Assembly (NCBI RefSeq): GCF_012035195.1
Contig: NZ_JAAVJH010000006.1
Coordinates: forward strand, 284,542 to 348,541
Direction of reading: 5' to 3'
Length of the DNA stretch: 64,000 nt
DNA from: Sphingomonas corticis
GTDB lineage: Bacteria > Pseudomonadota > Alphaproteobacteria > Sphingomonadales > Sphingomonadaceae
Part shown: positions 8,707-16,836 of the stretch, one piece after another
Numbering within the stretch: the stretch's first letter is position 1
How the letters are laid out: each line of letters begins with the position of its first letter
Made by a program: the position numbers and the translations under genes
Notes under the pieces: generated by a model
Seen by the model: only the letters and a program-made list of their open reading frames with translations
Told to the model about the DNA's origin: nothing
Databases searched by the model: none

Positions 8707-9903
8707 GGCCGCCATGGCCTCGGTGCGCCAGCGCGAGGGAACCGCCTGCCGCCGTTCGTAGTCCATGTGCCGGTATATGGCGGCGCGGCTCTCGCCGCAG
8801 ATCGCGCGCAGGTCGCGGTATGTCGCCTTGCCCCTGGTCCGGCGGAGCCAAGCCGCGGCGGCGGCGACCTCGGGCTCCGTGGCTTGGTATGGTGTGGCGT
8901 CCATGTAGGCGCGCATGACCCGCTCGTAGGCGAACGGTGGGTTCGGCATGTCCTTGATGGCATGGGAGCGGTGCATGCCCGCCTCCAGGCATGAGTGGAC
9001 GAACCGGTGCGGCCAGCCCCTCATCAGCCGTTCGACCATGTCGAACAGGCGGTGCCGGTCGGCGACGTCGAGATACTCGAACGGCTGGCGCGCCGTCGGC
9101 TTCTCGTAGGGCGCGGGATCCCCGCCCCAGTCCCTCGCAACCACTTGGCGAAGGGCTTGCGCGTGGCGGCCGTTGACGAGCAGGGCAGCGACCTGCCGCA
9201 CGATGGCGAACGCGACGTGGGCGCGGAGATGCTCGTCGCCGAGCGGCCCCCAGCCACGCTCCAGCGCCGCCTCAAGCATGCTCTGCCAGGCGATGTGGTC
9301 GTGCCGCGCGACCGTCGCAGCCTGTTCGCACAGCTCGCCGCCGCACTTGAAGCAGTGCACCGCAGATGCGGCGGCGTGCTGATGGACGGGTGCGTCGCAT
9401 TGCGGGCATCGGTCGCGCAGCAGCTGGCCGTGGGTCGTGCAGGACGTGACGAATGCCAGTCGCCATCGCCGTCTGAAGTAGGGCTTCGCGTCGGTGGCGA
9501 GGCACGCGGGGCAGTATTGCAGCCCGGTCCTCAGGCGCACGTTGTTGTCGATCGTCGTCGGCAGCAGCCAGGGGTTACGGCCCTTCGGGTTGTGCGCGGT
9601 GATCAGCGTTCCGGCGTAGGCCCGCAGCGTGCAGGCGTGGATCTCTCCGGCGGGCCGCAGCGTGCCGAGTGCGATCCGCTCGACGATCCGGGGTGGCGCG
9701 AAGTTGTCGAGGTCCTGCGCCAGCAGGTTCTTCGCCGAGCCGAACACCGTGTTGAGGAAGGTGATGGGCTTCAGGTCCATGCCGACGGCGAGGCGGCACA
9801 GGTAGGACGATAGCAGTTCGTCCGGCAGCGGCTGCGGCCGGAACGGCCACGGCTGTATTGCAGGCTTCGGCCGCGGACGCGGCAGCAGCGTCTCAACCGG
9901 CAT
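8689..9903 (-). CDS. tniQ: TniQ/TnsD-family target-site selector
   Basis: The 404-residue product has the N-terminal TniQ domain (FRPQPLPDELLSSYLCRLA) and zinc-finger ligands C131-P-A-C134 with C155/H158, then C166-P-Q-C169 with C184-F-K-C187. The C-terminal part has helix-turn-helix-like stretches, including ATYRDLRAICGESRAAIYRH near the end. TniQ/TnsD proteins bind the attachment site and recruit TnsC; because the element sits in comM, this protein is the likely comM-recognising factor. Its ATG overlaps the tnsC stop (TCATG junction at 9901-9905). The 3' end overlaps tnsE on the other strand by 18 bp. A length near 400 is intermediate between short TniQ and long TnsD proteins. Confidence 0.88.
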   Translation of the reverse strand: MPVETLLPRPRPKPAIQPWPFRPQPLPDELLSSYLCRLAVGMDLKPITFLNTVFGSAKNLLAQDLDNFAPPRIVERIALGTLRPAGEIHACTLRAYAGTLITAHNPKGRNPWLLPTTIDNNVRLRTGLQYCPACLATDAKPYFRRRWRLAFVTSCTTHGQLLRDRCPQCDAPVHQHAAASAVHCFKCGGELCEQAATVARHDHIAWQSMLEAALERGWGPLGDEHLRAHVAFAIVRQVAALLVNGRHAQALRQVVARDWGGDPAPYEKPTARQPFEYLDVADRHRLFDMVERLMRGWPHRFVHSCLEAGMHRSHAIKDMPNPPFAYERVMRAYMDATPYQATEPEVAAAAAWLRRTRGKATYRDLRAICGESRAAIYRHMDYERRQAVPSRWRTEAMAALESQG

Positions 9904-10808
9904 CAGGCCACGCGGCGACCGACCGACACGATGCTGCGGTCTCTGACGCGGTCGATGGTGGACAACGTGATCCGCTCCTCGCCGCTGTCGATGGCGACCT
10001 TGCAGGCGTCCTCCAGCAGGTAGTTGAGGCGGCCGATGTAGCCCTGCGTCAGCGTGTACGCGAGCTGGACCAGCCCCTCGTTCTCGCGGAACCGCGACTG
10101 CCGGCGCAGCGGGAGCATGCGCTCGAAGGCCAGCAGGATCATCGCGAACTCGGACAGCGTGAACGGCTTCAGCTTGACCACCGTGTTGAGCCTGCCGGCG
10201 ATCTGGTCCTCGCTCGCGATCATGTCGAGGACGACCTGCGTGCCGCCGACGACGAACGGCCGCCCCGTGTCGTTGATGAGGCTCTTCATGAACACGAGGA
10301 AGCTGACGATCTTCGAGTTCATGCGGCTGTCGCGCGAGATGTCGTGGATCTCGTCGATCATGACGGTTCCGACGCGGCAGGCCTTGAGCATGGTGACGGC
10401 GTGGCTGCGCAGGTCGGCGGGCGAGGGGTTGTAGCGCAGCGGATGTCCGAGCTCGGCGAGGATCTTCTTGAGCACGACGACCGGATCGGGATTGTCCGGC
10501 GCGGTCAGGTAGATGACGCGGTGCTCGGCGTATTCGCTTTCCGGGTCCATGCGCGGCTGGTGGAGGTCGCGGAACGCCTGCATCGTGCGGCTCTTGCCCG
10601 TGTCGGCCTCGCCCGTGATGATGAGGCCTCGCGGCTTCGTGGACTGCGCGGCGTTCATGCAGTCCTGCAGCTCGATGAACGCCTCCTTGGTCGAGGGCGT
10701 CGGCACCCAGACACGGTTCCAGCACTCGCCGAGACGCCCGCGGCCCTCGATGTCGAGGAACTCCTGCATTTCCGGCCGGAGCGTCGGGTTGTCGTAGGTG
10801 TCGCTCAT
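9903..10808 (-). CDS. tnsC: TnsC-like AAA+ transposition regulator
   Basis: The 301-residue AAA+ ATPase has Walker A G66-E-A-D-T-G-K-S73 and Walker B VMIDE at 139-143, followed by the sensor region VVGGTQVV. TnsC forms ATP-dependent filaments that connect the target selector (TniQ or TnsE) with the TnsA-TnsB transposase. I start it at ATG 10808, which overlaps the tnsB stop (ATGA); the frame extends further upstream but that part lies inside tnsB. Tn7 TnsC has 555 residues; this shorter form resembles TniB/TnsC proteins of other Tn7-like families. The stop overlaps the start of tniQ. Confidence 0.88.
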   Translation of the reverse strand: MSDTYDNPTLRPEMQEFLDIEGRGRLGECWNRVWVPTPSTKEAFIELQDCMNAAQSTKPRGLIITGEADTGKSRTMQAFRDLHQPRMDPESEYAEHRVIYLTAPDNPDPVVVLKKILAELGHPLRYNPSPADLRSHAVTMLKACRVGTVMIDEIHDISRDSRMNSKIVSFLVFMKSLINDTGRPFVVGGTQVVLDMIASEDQIAGRLNTVVKLKPFTLSEFAMILLAFERMLPLRRQSRFRENEGLVQLAYTLTQGYIGRLNYLLEDACKVAIDSGEERITLSTIDRVRDRSIVSVGRRVA

Positions 10809-12748
10809 TCGAACATCGCCTCCACGTCGTCGTCGCTGATGCCCGCTAGGATGGCGGCGATGCTGCCCTCGGCGGGTGCCTGTTGTGTCTTCCCGTTCCG
10901 CACGGGCTGCTCGTCGGATTGCGTCGATGCTGGCGTCGAGGTCGGCTGCACGAACCTCGGCACGGCTCCGCTCCTGGCGGCGGGGACCGGCGCCTCCTTT
11001 CTGATCCTGTTGTGGTGCTGCTGCCGTGCGGCCTCGCGCTGGGCACTCTTGGTCTTCTTGACCGCCTCCTCGATGTGGCGGTGCTGCTCGTCTATGATCT
11101 TGCTGAGCAGTTCGGGCGTGGGCTCGCGCTTGCGCCGCAGCGCCTCGCGCCGTGCCGCCTGCAGTTCGTGGATGCTGGCTTCGGGGAAGTTGAGCTGGCG
11201 GACGTGGACCGGGATCCACTCGTCCTGGTCCGTCGCGTCAGGGTCCTCGGCCTTCCTGTCCGGATGCTTGACGTAGATGACGCGCACGTCGAACGGGTGG
11301 CGGCGGATCTCGAGCTGGCCGTAGCTCTTGCGGTTCCTGACCAGCCACTCCAGCGACTCGCTGTAGTAGTCGAGGTGGTCGATCCTGATGCCGTAGCGCT
11401 GGATGCTGCGCTTCACGAGCGGGAACCAGTGGATGCGGAACTGGAGGTTGTCGACGAACACGTCCGGCAGTCGGTGCTTCTGCCCGTTCGGGCCGAAGTA
11501 GTAGCTCCTGAACCTCTCCAGCGGCGGCATGCCGATCCCAGTGTGGACGTCGTTGTGGTATTCGTCGACGATCATCCATGCGTGCTTGGTGACGTCCTCC
11601 AGGGTGAACGCCGCCGTCATCTCGGGGCGGAGCTCCCCTCGCTCGGTCGATGTAGCGCCTGTGGCACCCGGCAGGTCCTTGAAGCGGTCCGCCAGATTGC
11701 CGTTGAGCCTCTCGATGTGTGCGCCGTATTGGGGTTGGCCCAGGGGCCGCCACTTCAATCGAATGTTGAAGTGCGCCGCCGATGCGTTCGCCGACTCGCC
11801 GGTGAACTCGCGCGCGTTGTCGGCCTCGAGCCGCTCGGGCTTGCCGCACATCGGGTTGTCCCACTCGAGCCCATATCGCTCGGCGATCGCGTCCTTGCGC
11901 GTCATGCCGTTGATCATGGCCATGGCGAACGTGGTCGTGCTTGGCGCGTCGATGCCGACGTGCATGCCGAACACCATGCGCGAGTAGACGTCGATGGCGA
12001 GCGTGATCCAGACGCGGCCGATGACCTGCAGGCGGTCGTCGGACAGGATCTCGATGTCCGCCTTCCAGTGGTCGATCTGCACGACCTCCAGCGGGCGATG
12101 CACCTCGGGATAGTGATCCCTGATCGGGTCGTGCGTCTTGCGGGTCTCGTTGTAGCCCTTGCGCGTCTTGGTCCAGCGGTGCTCCGGGATCTTCGTCAGG
12201 CGGTCGGCGAGCGTCGCGTGCGCGACCTGCAGCCCTGCCTTCTCCAGCCGGCGCTTGACCTCGCGGAAGAACTTGCGGGGTTTGGCCCCGCCGCGCTTCA
12301 GCACGGTCGCCTCCAGCACCTCCTCGATGATCTTCTGCGCCTTGGGGTTGATGCGCGACTTGCCCCGTCCGCCCGGCCGTGTCGGCGGCGGCAGCTGGTC
12401 CGTCGTGCCCGTCTCCCTGAACCGCCTGATCGCGTCGTATGCGGCGGAGGTGGAGATGCCGAGCTTCTTCGCGGCTTCGGTCACCGCGGCCTTGGTGTTG
12501 CGGTCGTTTCCGAGCAGCGGTCCGAGCGCCTCGACATAGGCTGGCACCTTCGCGGCGCGCTTGGGGTCGACGGAGGTGCCGGAACGCACCTGTCCCACCG
12601 CCTCCGCCTCGAGATCCTTGATCGACGCGTCGAAGTACTCGCCCTCGGCGCTTACCACGACGAGCGTGTCGAGGTCGCGCGCGCCGACGACGCGCATCTG
12701 CGCGCCCCCGTATCGGACCTTGTCACCCTTCTTCGTGCCGATCTTCAT
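10805..12748 (-). CDS. tnsB: TnsB-like DDE transposase
   Basis: The 647-residue protein is the strand-transfer transposase. It has an N-terminal helix-turn-helix region (about 80-115), an rve integrase core with the triad D226 (VQIDHWK), D310 (LEADNAREF) and E346 (GAHIERLNG), giving the classical 35-residue D-to-E spacing, and a Mu-transposase-like beta-barrel plus a charged C-terminal tail. TnsB binds repeated sites at the transposon ends and joins the 3' ends to target. The gene follows tnsA after a 54-bp gap and overlaps tnsC by 4 bp. All catalytic residues are present, so it should be active. Confidence 0.92.
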   Translation of the reverse strand: MKIGTKKGDKVRYGGAQMRVVGARDLDTLVVVSAEGEYFDASIKDLEAEAVGQVRSGTSVDPKRAAKVPAYVEALGPLLGNDRNTKAAVTEAAKKLGISTSAAYDAIRRFRETGTTDQLPPPTRPGGRGKSRINPKAQKIIEEVLEATVLKRGGAKPRKFFREVKRRLEKAGLQVAHATLADRLTKIPEHRWTKTRKGYNETRKTHDPIRDHYPEVHRPLEVVQIDHWKADIEILSDDRLQVIGRVWITLAIDVYSRMVFGMHVGIDAPSTTTFAMAMINGMTRKDAIAERYGLEWDNPMCGKPERLEADNAREFTGESANASAAHFNIRLKWRPLGQPQYGAHIERLNGNLADRFKDLPGATGATSTERGELRPEMTAAFTLEDVTKHAWMIVDEYHNDVHTGIGMPPLERFRSYYFGPNGQKHRLPDVFVDNLQFRIHWFPLVKRSIQRYGIRIDHLDYYSESLEWLVRNRKSYGQLEIRRHPFDVRVIYVKHPDRKAEDPDATDQDEWIPVHVRQLNFPEASIHELQAARREALRRKREPTPELLSKIIDEQHRHIEEAVKKTKSAQREAARQQHHNRIRKEAPVPAARSGAVPRFVQPTSTPASTQSDEQPVRNGKTQQAPAEGSIAAILAGISDDDVEAMFE

Positions 12749-12802
12749 CTTGGCCTCGGCGGCTAACTGGTCCGCCTAGCTTACATTATGTTCCCTGAAT
12801 GT

Positions 12803-13585
12803 TCACGCGGAATCTGCGTCCCACAATGACATCATGATCGGATCGTCGACGGGCCTGGGAAGGTCGCCGGGCGCGCGGGCGCAGACCACGGTCGCGTCGT
12901 CGAACGGACGGGAGAGGTCGCACAGCAGCATGCGCCAGGCCACGGCCTGCTCGATGCCTGCGCGGATGTCGGGCTCGTCCATACCCAGGCTGCGCAGCAG
13001 CGCGATCGCCTCCGCCACGGTGACGCCATGCGCGCCAAGCTCCCGGCGAATGTGGTCGAACGCCGCGAGCTCCGGGTCGGCGTCGAGGTGGCGTCGGAGC
13101 AGGCGCGCGTTGGCGAGGTAGGGCGTGCGGATGCGATCCTCGCTCATGATGCGGAAGGCGGCCCCCACGTTCTCGGCGGCGACGCGCCCGGCCTCGAACT
13201 TGGGCGCGTATTGCGCCGCGTTGGCGATGAGGTCGGCCTGGCGCTTCACCTCAATGACATAGCGGCTTGGTGCGTCGTCCCCTGACGCGTGCAGCTGCAC
13301 GATGATGTCGGGGGTGTATCGCCGCGCCCTGCCGTTCGTCGCGTACTCGATGATCGGCTGGGTGAGCAGGTCGTAGGTGCCGGGCGCGAAGGCCAGCTGC
13401 TCCAGCAGTTCGGCCTCCAGCTCCGATTCGACCTGCTGCGGTCCCGAAGGCGTGCGCAGCGGGACCATGCTTCGGAACGAACTGAACGTCGCCTCGATGG
13501 GGCGCTGCTGGAAGTGCTCTTTAAGGACCATAAGACCGACTTTAGAATAGGTTACGGCTCTCCCGCCACGCGAAACTGGTCGCAT
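12803..13585 (-). CDS. tnsA: TnsA-like endonuclease
   Basis: The 260-residue protein has a restriction-endonuclease fold signature: an N-terminal acidic helix (VESELEAELLEQL, residues 52-64), D93 in YTPDIIV and E112-V-K114 in YVIEVKR, followed by a helical C-terminal domain. TnsA cuts the 5' strands at the transposon ends, so with TnsB the element is expected to move by cut-and-paste rather than by replicative cointegrates. The ATG at 13585 is preceded by a good ribosome site (GAGAGGAAAAGCAC), better than that of the internal ATG at 13531. It is the gene nearest the right end, as in Tn7. Confidence 0.85.
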   Translation of the reverse strand: MRPVSRGGRAVTYSKVGLMVLKEHFQQRPIEATFSSFRSMVPLRTPSGPQQVESELEAELLEQLAFAPGTYDLLTQPIIEYATNGRARRYTPDIIVQLHASGDDAPSRYVIEVKRQADLIANAAQYAPKFEAGRVAAENVGAAFRIMSEDRIRTPYLANARLLRRHLDADPELAAFDHIRRELGAHGVTVAEAIALLRSLGMDEPDIRAGIEQAVAWRMLLCDLSRPFDDATVVCARAPGDLPRPVDDPIMMSLWDADSA

Positions 13586-13594
13586 GTGCTTTTC

Positions 13595-13655
13595 CTCTCT
13601 TGCTAATTGGTCGCGCTGACTTGTCAGCTATTCCGACTGGCTTGTGCGATGTTCG
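13595..13655. repeat. three 21-bp-spaced candidate TnsB sites
   Basis: On the plus strand CTTG occurs at 13599, 13620 and 13641, exactly 21 bp apart. Read inward on the minus strand the units are CAAGCCAG, CAAGTCAG and CAAGAGAG, the first two also sharing the preceding ACA. The position between tnsA and the comM junction and the period of two helical turns fit the tandem TnsB sites of a Tn7 right end. A perfect hairpin (GCTGAC-TT-GTCAGC) overlaps the middle unit. Confidence 0.55.
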
Positions 13656-13699
13656 GGGCTCGGGGCATGATCCGGTCCGACATGGTTTTCGGATTCACA

Positions 13700-14023
13700 G
13701 CCGACCTGTCGCTGCCGCCCCCGGCGGAGGGATCGCGCGAGGTCGCCGCGCGGGTCGCGGCGGCGCGGGCGGTGCAGCGCGCGCGGCAGGGCGGTACCAA
13801 CGCGGAACTCGACGGCGAGCCGCTGGAGCGATGCGCCGCGCCGGACGAGGCGGGACGCGTGCTGCTGGCGGAGGCGGCGGCGACGATGCGGCTGTCGGCG
13901 CGCGGCTATACGCGCGTCCTGCGCGTCGCGCGCACGATCGCCGACCTCGCCGCGGTGGAACGGGTGTCCCGCCTCCACGTGGCGGAGGCGCTAAGCTACC
14001 GCCGGCGCGCGCCGGTGAACTGA
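13700..14023 (+). pseudogene. comM: comM 3' remnant split by the transposon
   Basis: The frame encodes ADLSLPPPAEGSREVAARVA, later SARGYTRVLRVARTIADL and the end HVAEALSYRRRAPVN, which is the C-terminal end of ComM/YifB Mg-chelatase-like AAA proteins. About 107 residues remain; the AAA core and N-terminal domain are missing and should lie left of the transposon, outside the window. ComM is a helicase-like factor that promotes branch migration during natural transformation. Possible ATGs at 13607, 13667 and 13682 lie in transposon-end sequence, so any product would be a non-functional stub. The 72 bp to the next gene hold nothing obvious. Confidence 0.85.
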
Positions 14024-14095
14024 CGCAGAGCCGCCGCCACCGGCCCGGCACCACGTCGGCGTGGCGACGGGGGGATGCGCCGGCGCGGCGATCCG

Positions 14096-15418
14096 TCACA
14101 CCTCCCGGAAGCTCTCCACGGCGCGCGCGGGGCCGTCGCCGCTCGGGGCGTGCGGCGGCTCGATCGCGACGGGTTCGGGCGGGTCGAAGCCGCCTTCCCA
14201 CTTGGCGACCACCGCGCTCGCCACCGCGTTGCCGATCACGTTGGTGGCGGTGCGGCCCATGTCGAGGAAATGGTCGATGGCGAGGATCAGCAGCAGCCCC
14301 GCCTCGGGCAGGTTGAACATCGGCAGCGTCGCGGCGATCACGACCAGGCTGGCGCGCGGCACGCCCGCGATCCCCTTGCTGGTCACCATCAGCACCAGCA
14401 GCATCGTCACCATCTGCCCGATGGACATGTCGATGCCGTAGGCCTGCGCGATGAAGATCGACGCGAAGGTCATGTAGATCATCGACCCGTCCAGATTGAA
14501 CGAATAGCCGAGCGGCAGCACGAAGCTGGCCACGCGCGGCGGCACGCCGAACCGGTCCAGCGCCTCCAGCATCCGCGGGTACGCCGCCTCGGACGAGGCG
14601 GTGGAGAAGGCGACCAGCAGCGGCTCGCGCACGTGGCGGATCAGGTCGACGATGCGTCGCCCGATGAAGACGAACCCCGCGCCCAGCAGCACGCACCACA
14701 AGAGCAGCAGCGAGGCGTAGAAGCTGCCCATGAAATAGGCGAGTTGGCCGATCACGCCCGCGCCGCGTTCCGTCAGCGTGCCGGCCACCGCGGCGAAGAC
14801 CGCGACCGGCGCCACGCGCATGACGTAGTCGGTGATCTGCAGCATGACGTGGACCAGGGCGTCGATCGCCTTGACCAGCGGCGCCGCCTTCTCCCCCACC
14901 GCGGTGATGGCGACGCCGACGAACACGGAAAGGACGACGATCTGCAGAATTTCGTTCTTCGCCATCGCGTCGATCATCGATGCGGGGACGATATGCGTCA
15001 CGAAGTCCTTCAGGTTGAACGCGCCCGTTTCCAGCCCCGCGGTCGCCGTGGCGGCGGGCAGGGCGAGGTTCAGGCCGACGCCGGGCTGAAGCAGGTTGAC
15101 CATCAGCAGGCCGAGCGACAGCGACACCAGGCTGGCGGTGATGAACCAGGCGAGACTGCGCGCGCCGATGCGGCCCAGCGCCTTGGTGTCGCCCATCTGT
15201 GCGATGCCGCTGACCAGCGTGGCGAACACCAGCGGCGCGATGATCATCTTGATGAGGCGCAGGAACAGCGTGGTGACGATCGAGAAATAGCCCGCGATCG
15301 TGGTCAGCCGCTCGCCCGCCGCGGCGCTGCCGTCGTCGATCGCGGCGTGGATCGACAGCCCGACGATCAACCCCGCCACGAGGCCGATCAGGATATAGGT
15401 GGTCAGCCGCTTGGCCAT
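14096..15418 (-). CDS. dicarboxylate/amino acid:cation symporter
   Basis: The 440-residue inner-membrane protein belongs to the DAACS family (DctA/GltP). It has the serial hydrophobic segments of the family, the FLRLIKMIIAPLVFATLVSGI motif at about 50-70, a serine-rich re-entrant loop (AFSTASSEAAYPRM) and the conserved GYSFNLDGSMIYMTFASIF block followed by the SKGIAGVPRA segment. These bind substrate and sodium or protons. The start MAKRLTTYILIG was chosen because the upstream extension translates a palindromic repeat. The substrate (C4-dicarboxylate, glutamate or aspartate) cannot be fixed from sequence. Confidence 0.88.
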   Translation of the reverse strand: MAKRLTTYILIGLVAGLIVGLSIHAAIDDGSAAAGERLTTIAGYFSIVTTLFLRLIKMIIAPLVFATLVSGIAQMGDTKALGRIGARSLAWFITASLVSLSLGLLMVNLLQPGVGLNLALPAATATAGLETGAFNLKDFVTHIVPASMIDAMAKNEILQIVVLSVFVGVAITAVGEKAAPLVKAIDALVHVMLQITDYVMRVAPVAVFAAVAGTLTERGAGVIGQLAYFMGSFYASLLLLWCVLLGAGFVFIGRRIVDLIRHVREPLLVAFSTASSEAAYPRMLEALDRFGVPPRVASFVLPLGYSFNLDGSMIYMTFASIFIAQAYGIDMSIGQMVTMLLVLMVTSKGIAGVPRASLVVIAATLPMFNLPEAGLLLILAIDHFLDMGRTATNVIGNAVASAVVAKWEGGFDPPEPVAIEPPHAPSGDGPARAVESFREV

Positions 15419-15448
15419 TCGATGCTCCCGTCGCTCCTCGTCCGAACC

Positions 15449-15542
15449 GTCATGCCGGGCTTGTCCCGGCATCCACCGTGCGGCAGGAGCCTGTCAGGCT
15501 GTGTTTGCGTCACGGTGGACCCCGGGACAAGTCCGGGGTGAC
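15449..15542. repeat. REP-like inverted pair
   Basis: Two 32-bp palindromic units (15449-15480 and 15511-15542) are arranged head to head and match each other as reverse complements at about 27 of 32 positions. Each is itself a hairpin (CCGGGCTTGTCCCGG; CCCCGGGACAAGTCCGGGG). They fill the spacer between the divergent symporter and M24 peptidase genes, right against the ribosome site of the latter. Confidence 0.75.
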
Positions 15543-15554
15543 GAAGGAGGCTCG

Positions 15555-16802
15555 ATGCATTTTGCCCCATCCCGACGCCGCGTCCTCGCCGCCGCCGCGC
15601 TGATGCCCCTCGCCGGCGTGCTTCGCGCCGCCGAGCCCGACCTCTCCGGCCTGTCGGACATCACCGCCGGCGCCGTGCCGATCGGCGTGGCCGAACGCAC
15701 CGGCCGGCTGCGTCGCGCGCAGGCGCTGATGAAGGCGGCCGGGATCGGTGCGATCGTGATCGAGCCGGGGGCGAGCCTGATCTACTTCACCGGCGTCCGC
15801 TGGGGACGCAGCGAGCGGCTGACCTGCGCGGTGATCCCGATGGAGGGCGAGCCGTGCATCGTCACCCCCTTTTTCGAAGAGCCCTCCGTCCGCCTCAGCC
15901 TGGCCGTGCCGGCGCAGGTGCGGACCTGGAACGAGGACGAGGAGCCGACGCGCGTGATCGCCGGCTTTCTGAAGGATCGCGGCCTTTCGCGGCGGCCGGT
16001 GGGGATCGAGGAGACGGTGCGCTTCTTCGCCGTCGACCGCCTGCGCCGCGCCGCGCCCGACGCGCGGCTGGTGAGCGCCGACGCGGTGGTGCGCGGCTGC
16101 CGGATGCGCAAGACGCCGGCGGAGATCGCGCTGATGCAACTGGCCACGGACGTGACGGTCGCCGCCTACCGCTTCGTCCACCCGCGGGTGGAGCCGGGGA
16201 TGACCGGCGCGGACGTCGGCGCGCTGATGTCCGCCGCGACGCGCCGGCTGGGCGGTGCGCCCGAGTTCAGCATGGCGCTGGTCGGTCCCGACGCGGCGCT
16301 GCCCCACGGCGGCACCGCGCCGCGCCGGATCGCGAAGGGCGACGTGGTGCTGATGGACTGCGGATGCACGGTCGAGGGCTATCAATCGGACGTGTCGCGC
16401 ACCTTCGTCGTCGGCACGCCGCCCGCCGAGGTACGCCGCGTGTGGTCCGAGGTGGCGAGGGGGCAGCAGGTCGCGTTCGCCGCGGCACGGATCGGCACGC
16501 CCGCGGGGGCCGTCGACGATGCGGTGCGCCGCCATTACGAAACGCTCGGCTACGGCCCCGGCTATCGCCTGCCCGGCCTGTCGCACCGCACCGGTCACGG
16601 CATCGGCATGGAGGGCCACGAGCCCGTCAACCTGGTCCACGGCGAGGCGACCCCGCTGGCGGAGGGGATGTGCTTCTCCGACGAGCCCGGCCTCTACCTG
16701 CCGGGACGCTTCGGCGTGCGGCTGGAGGATTGCTTCCACATGACCGCCGCCGGACCCAAGTGGTTCAGCGAACCCCCGGCGAGCATCGAGCGGCCGGTGT
16801 GA
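15555..16802 (+). CDS. Tat-exported M24 (Xaa-Pro) peptidase
   Basis: The 415-residue protein begins with a twin-arginine signal (SRRRVLAAAALMPLAGVLRA), so it should be exported folded to the periplasm. An N-terminal creatinase-like domain (about 45-190) is followed by the pita-bread metallopeptidase domain with the metal ligands visible in VLMDCGCTVEGYQSDVSRTF, SHRTGHGIGMEGHEP, FSDEPGLY and RLEDCFHMT. These are the two Asp, one His and two Glu of the M24 family. Substrate is probably proline-containing peptides. The ATG at 15555 has an ideal ribosome site (GAAGGAGG). It is followed closely by the SBF-like carrier gene on the same strand, suggesting co-transcription. Confidence 0.88.
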   Translation: MHFAPSRRRVLAAAALMPLAGVLRAAEPDLSGLSDITAGAVPIGVAERTGRLRRAQALMKAAGIGAIVIEPGASLIYFTGVRWGRSERLTCAVIPMEGEPCIVTPFFEEPSVRLSLAVPAQVRTWNEDEEPTRVIAGFLKDRGLSRRPVGIEETVRFFAVDRLRRAAPDARLVSADAVVRGCRMRKTPAEIALMQLATDVTVAAYRFVHPRVEPGMTGADVGALMSAATRRLGGAPEFSMALVGPDAALPHGGTAPRRIAKGDVVLMDCGCTVEGYQSDVSRTFVVGTPPAEVRRVWSEVARGQQVAFAAARIGTPAGAVDDAVRRHYETLGYGPGYRLPGLSHRTGHGIGMEGHEPVNLVHGEATPLAEGMCFSDEPGLYLPGRFGVRLEDCFHMTAAGPKWFSEPPASIERPV

Positions 16803-16836
16803 TGCGCCGCGCGGAGGCGGGTTGGGGGGCGGGCGC

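Larger units (their letters stand above)
1..13699. mobile_element. Tn7-like transposon inserted in comM (right part)
   Basis: The block holds tnsA, tnsB, tnsC and tniQ in Tn7 order, a TnsE-like gene and cargo ATPases. To its right, at about 13,700, a comM reading frame begins abruptly in its C-terminal third, so the element interrupts comM. The right boundary is inferred: reading inward from the ACA at 13697-13699 gives the TGT expected at Tn7-type ends, and comM homology resumes with the codons for A-D-L-S-L-P-P-P. A second ACA at 13680-13682 is an alternative. The left end and target duplication are outside the window. Confidence 0.85.

Noticed and set aside
10883..12766. 627-aa open frame on the plus strand opposite tnsB
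   Set aside because: Low-complexity Val/Leu/Arg-rich shadow; tnsB has an intact DDE triad and coupled neighbours.
13586..14095. glmS-type attTn7 site at the right end
   Set aside because: The flanking gene is comM, not glmS.
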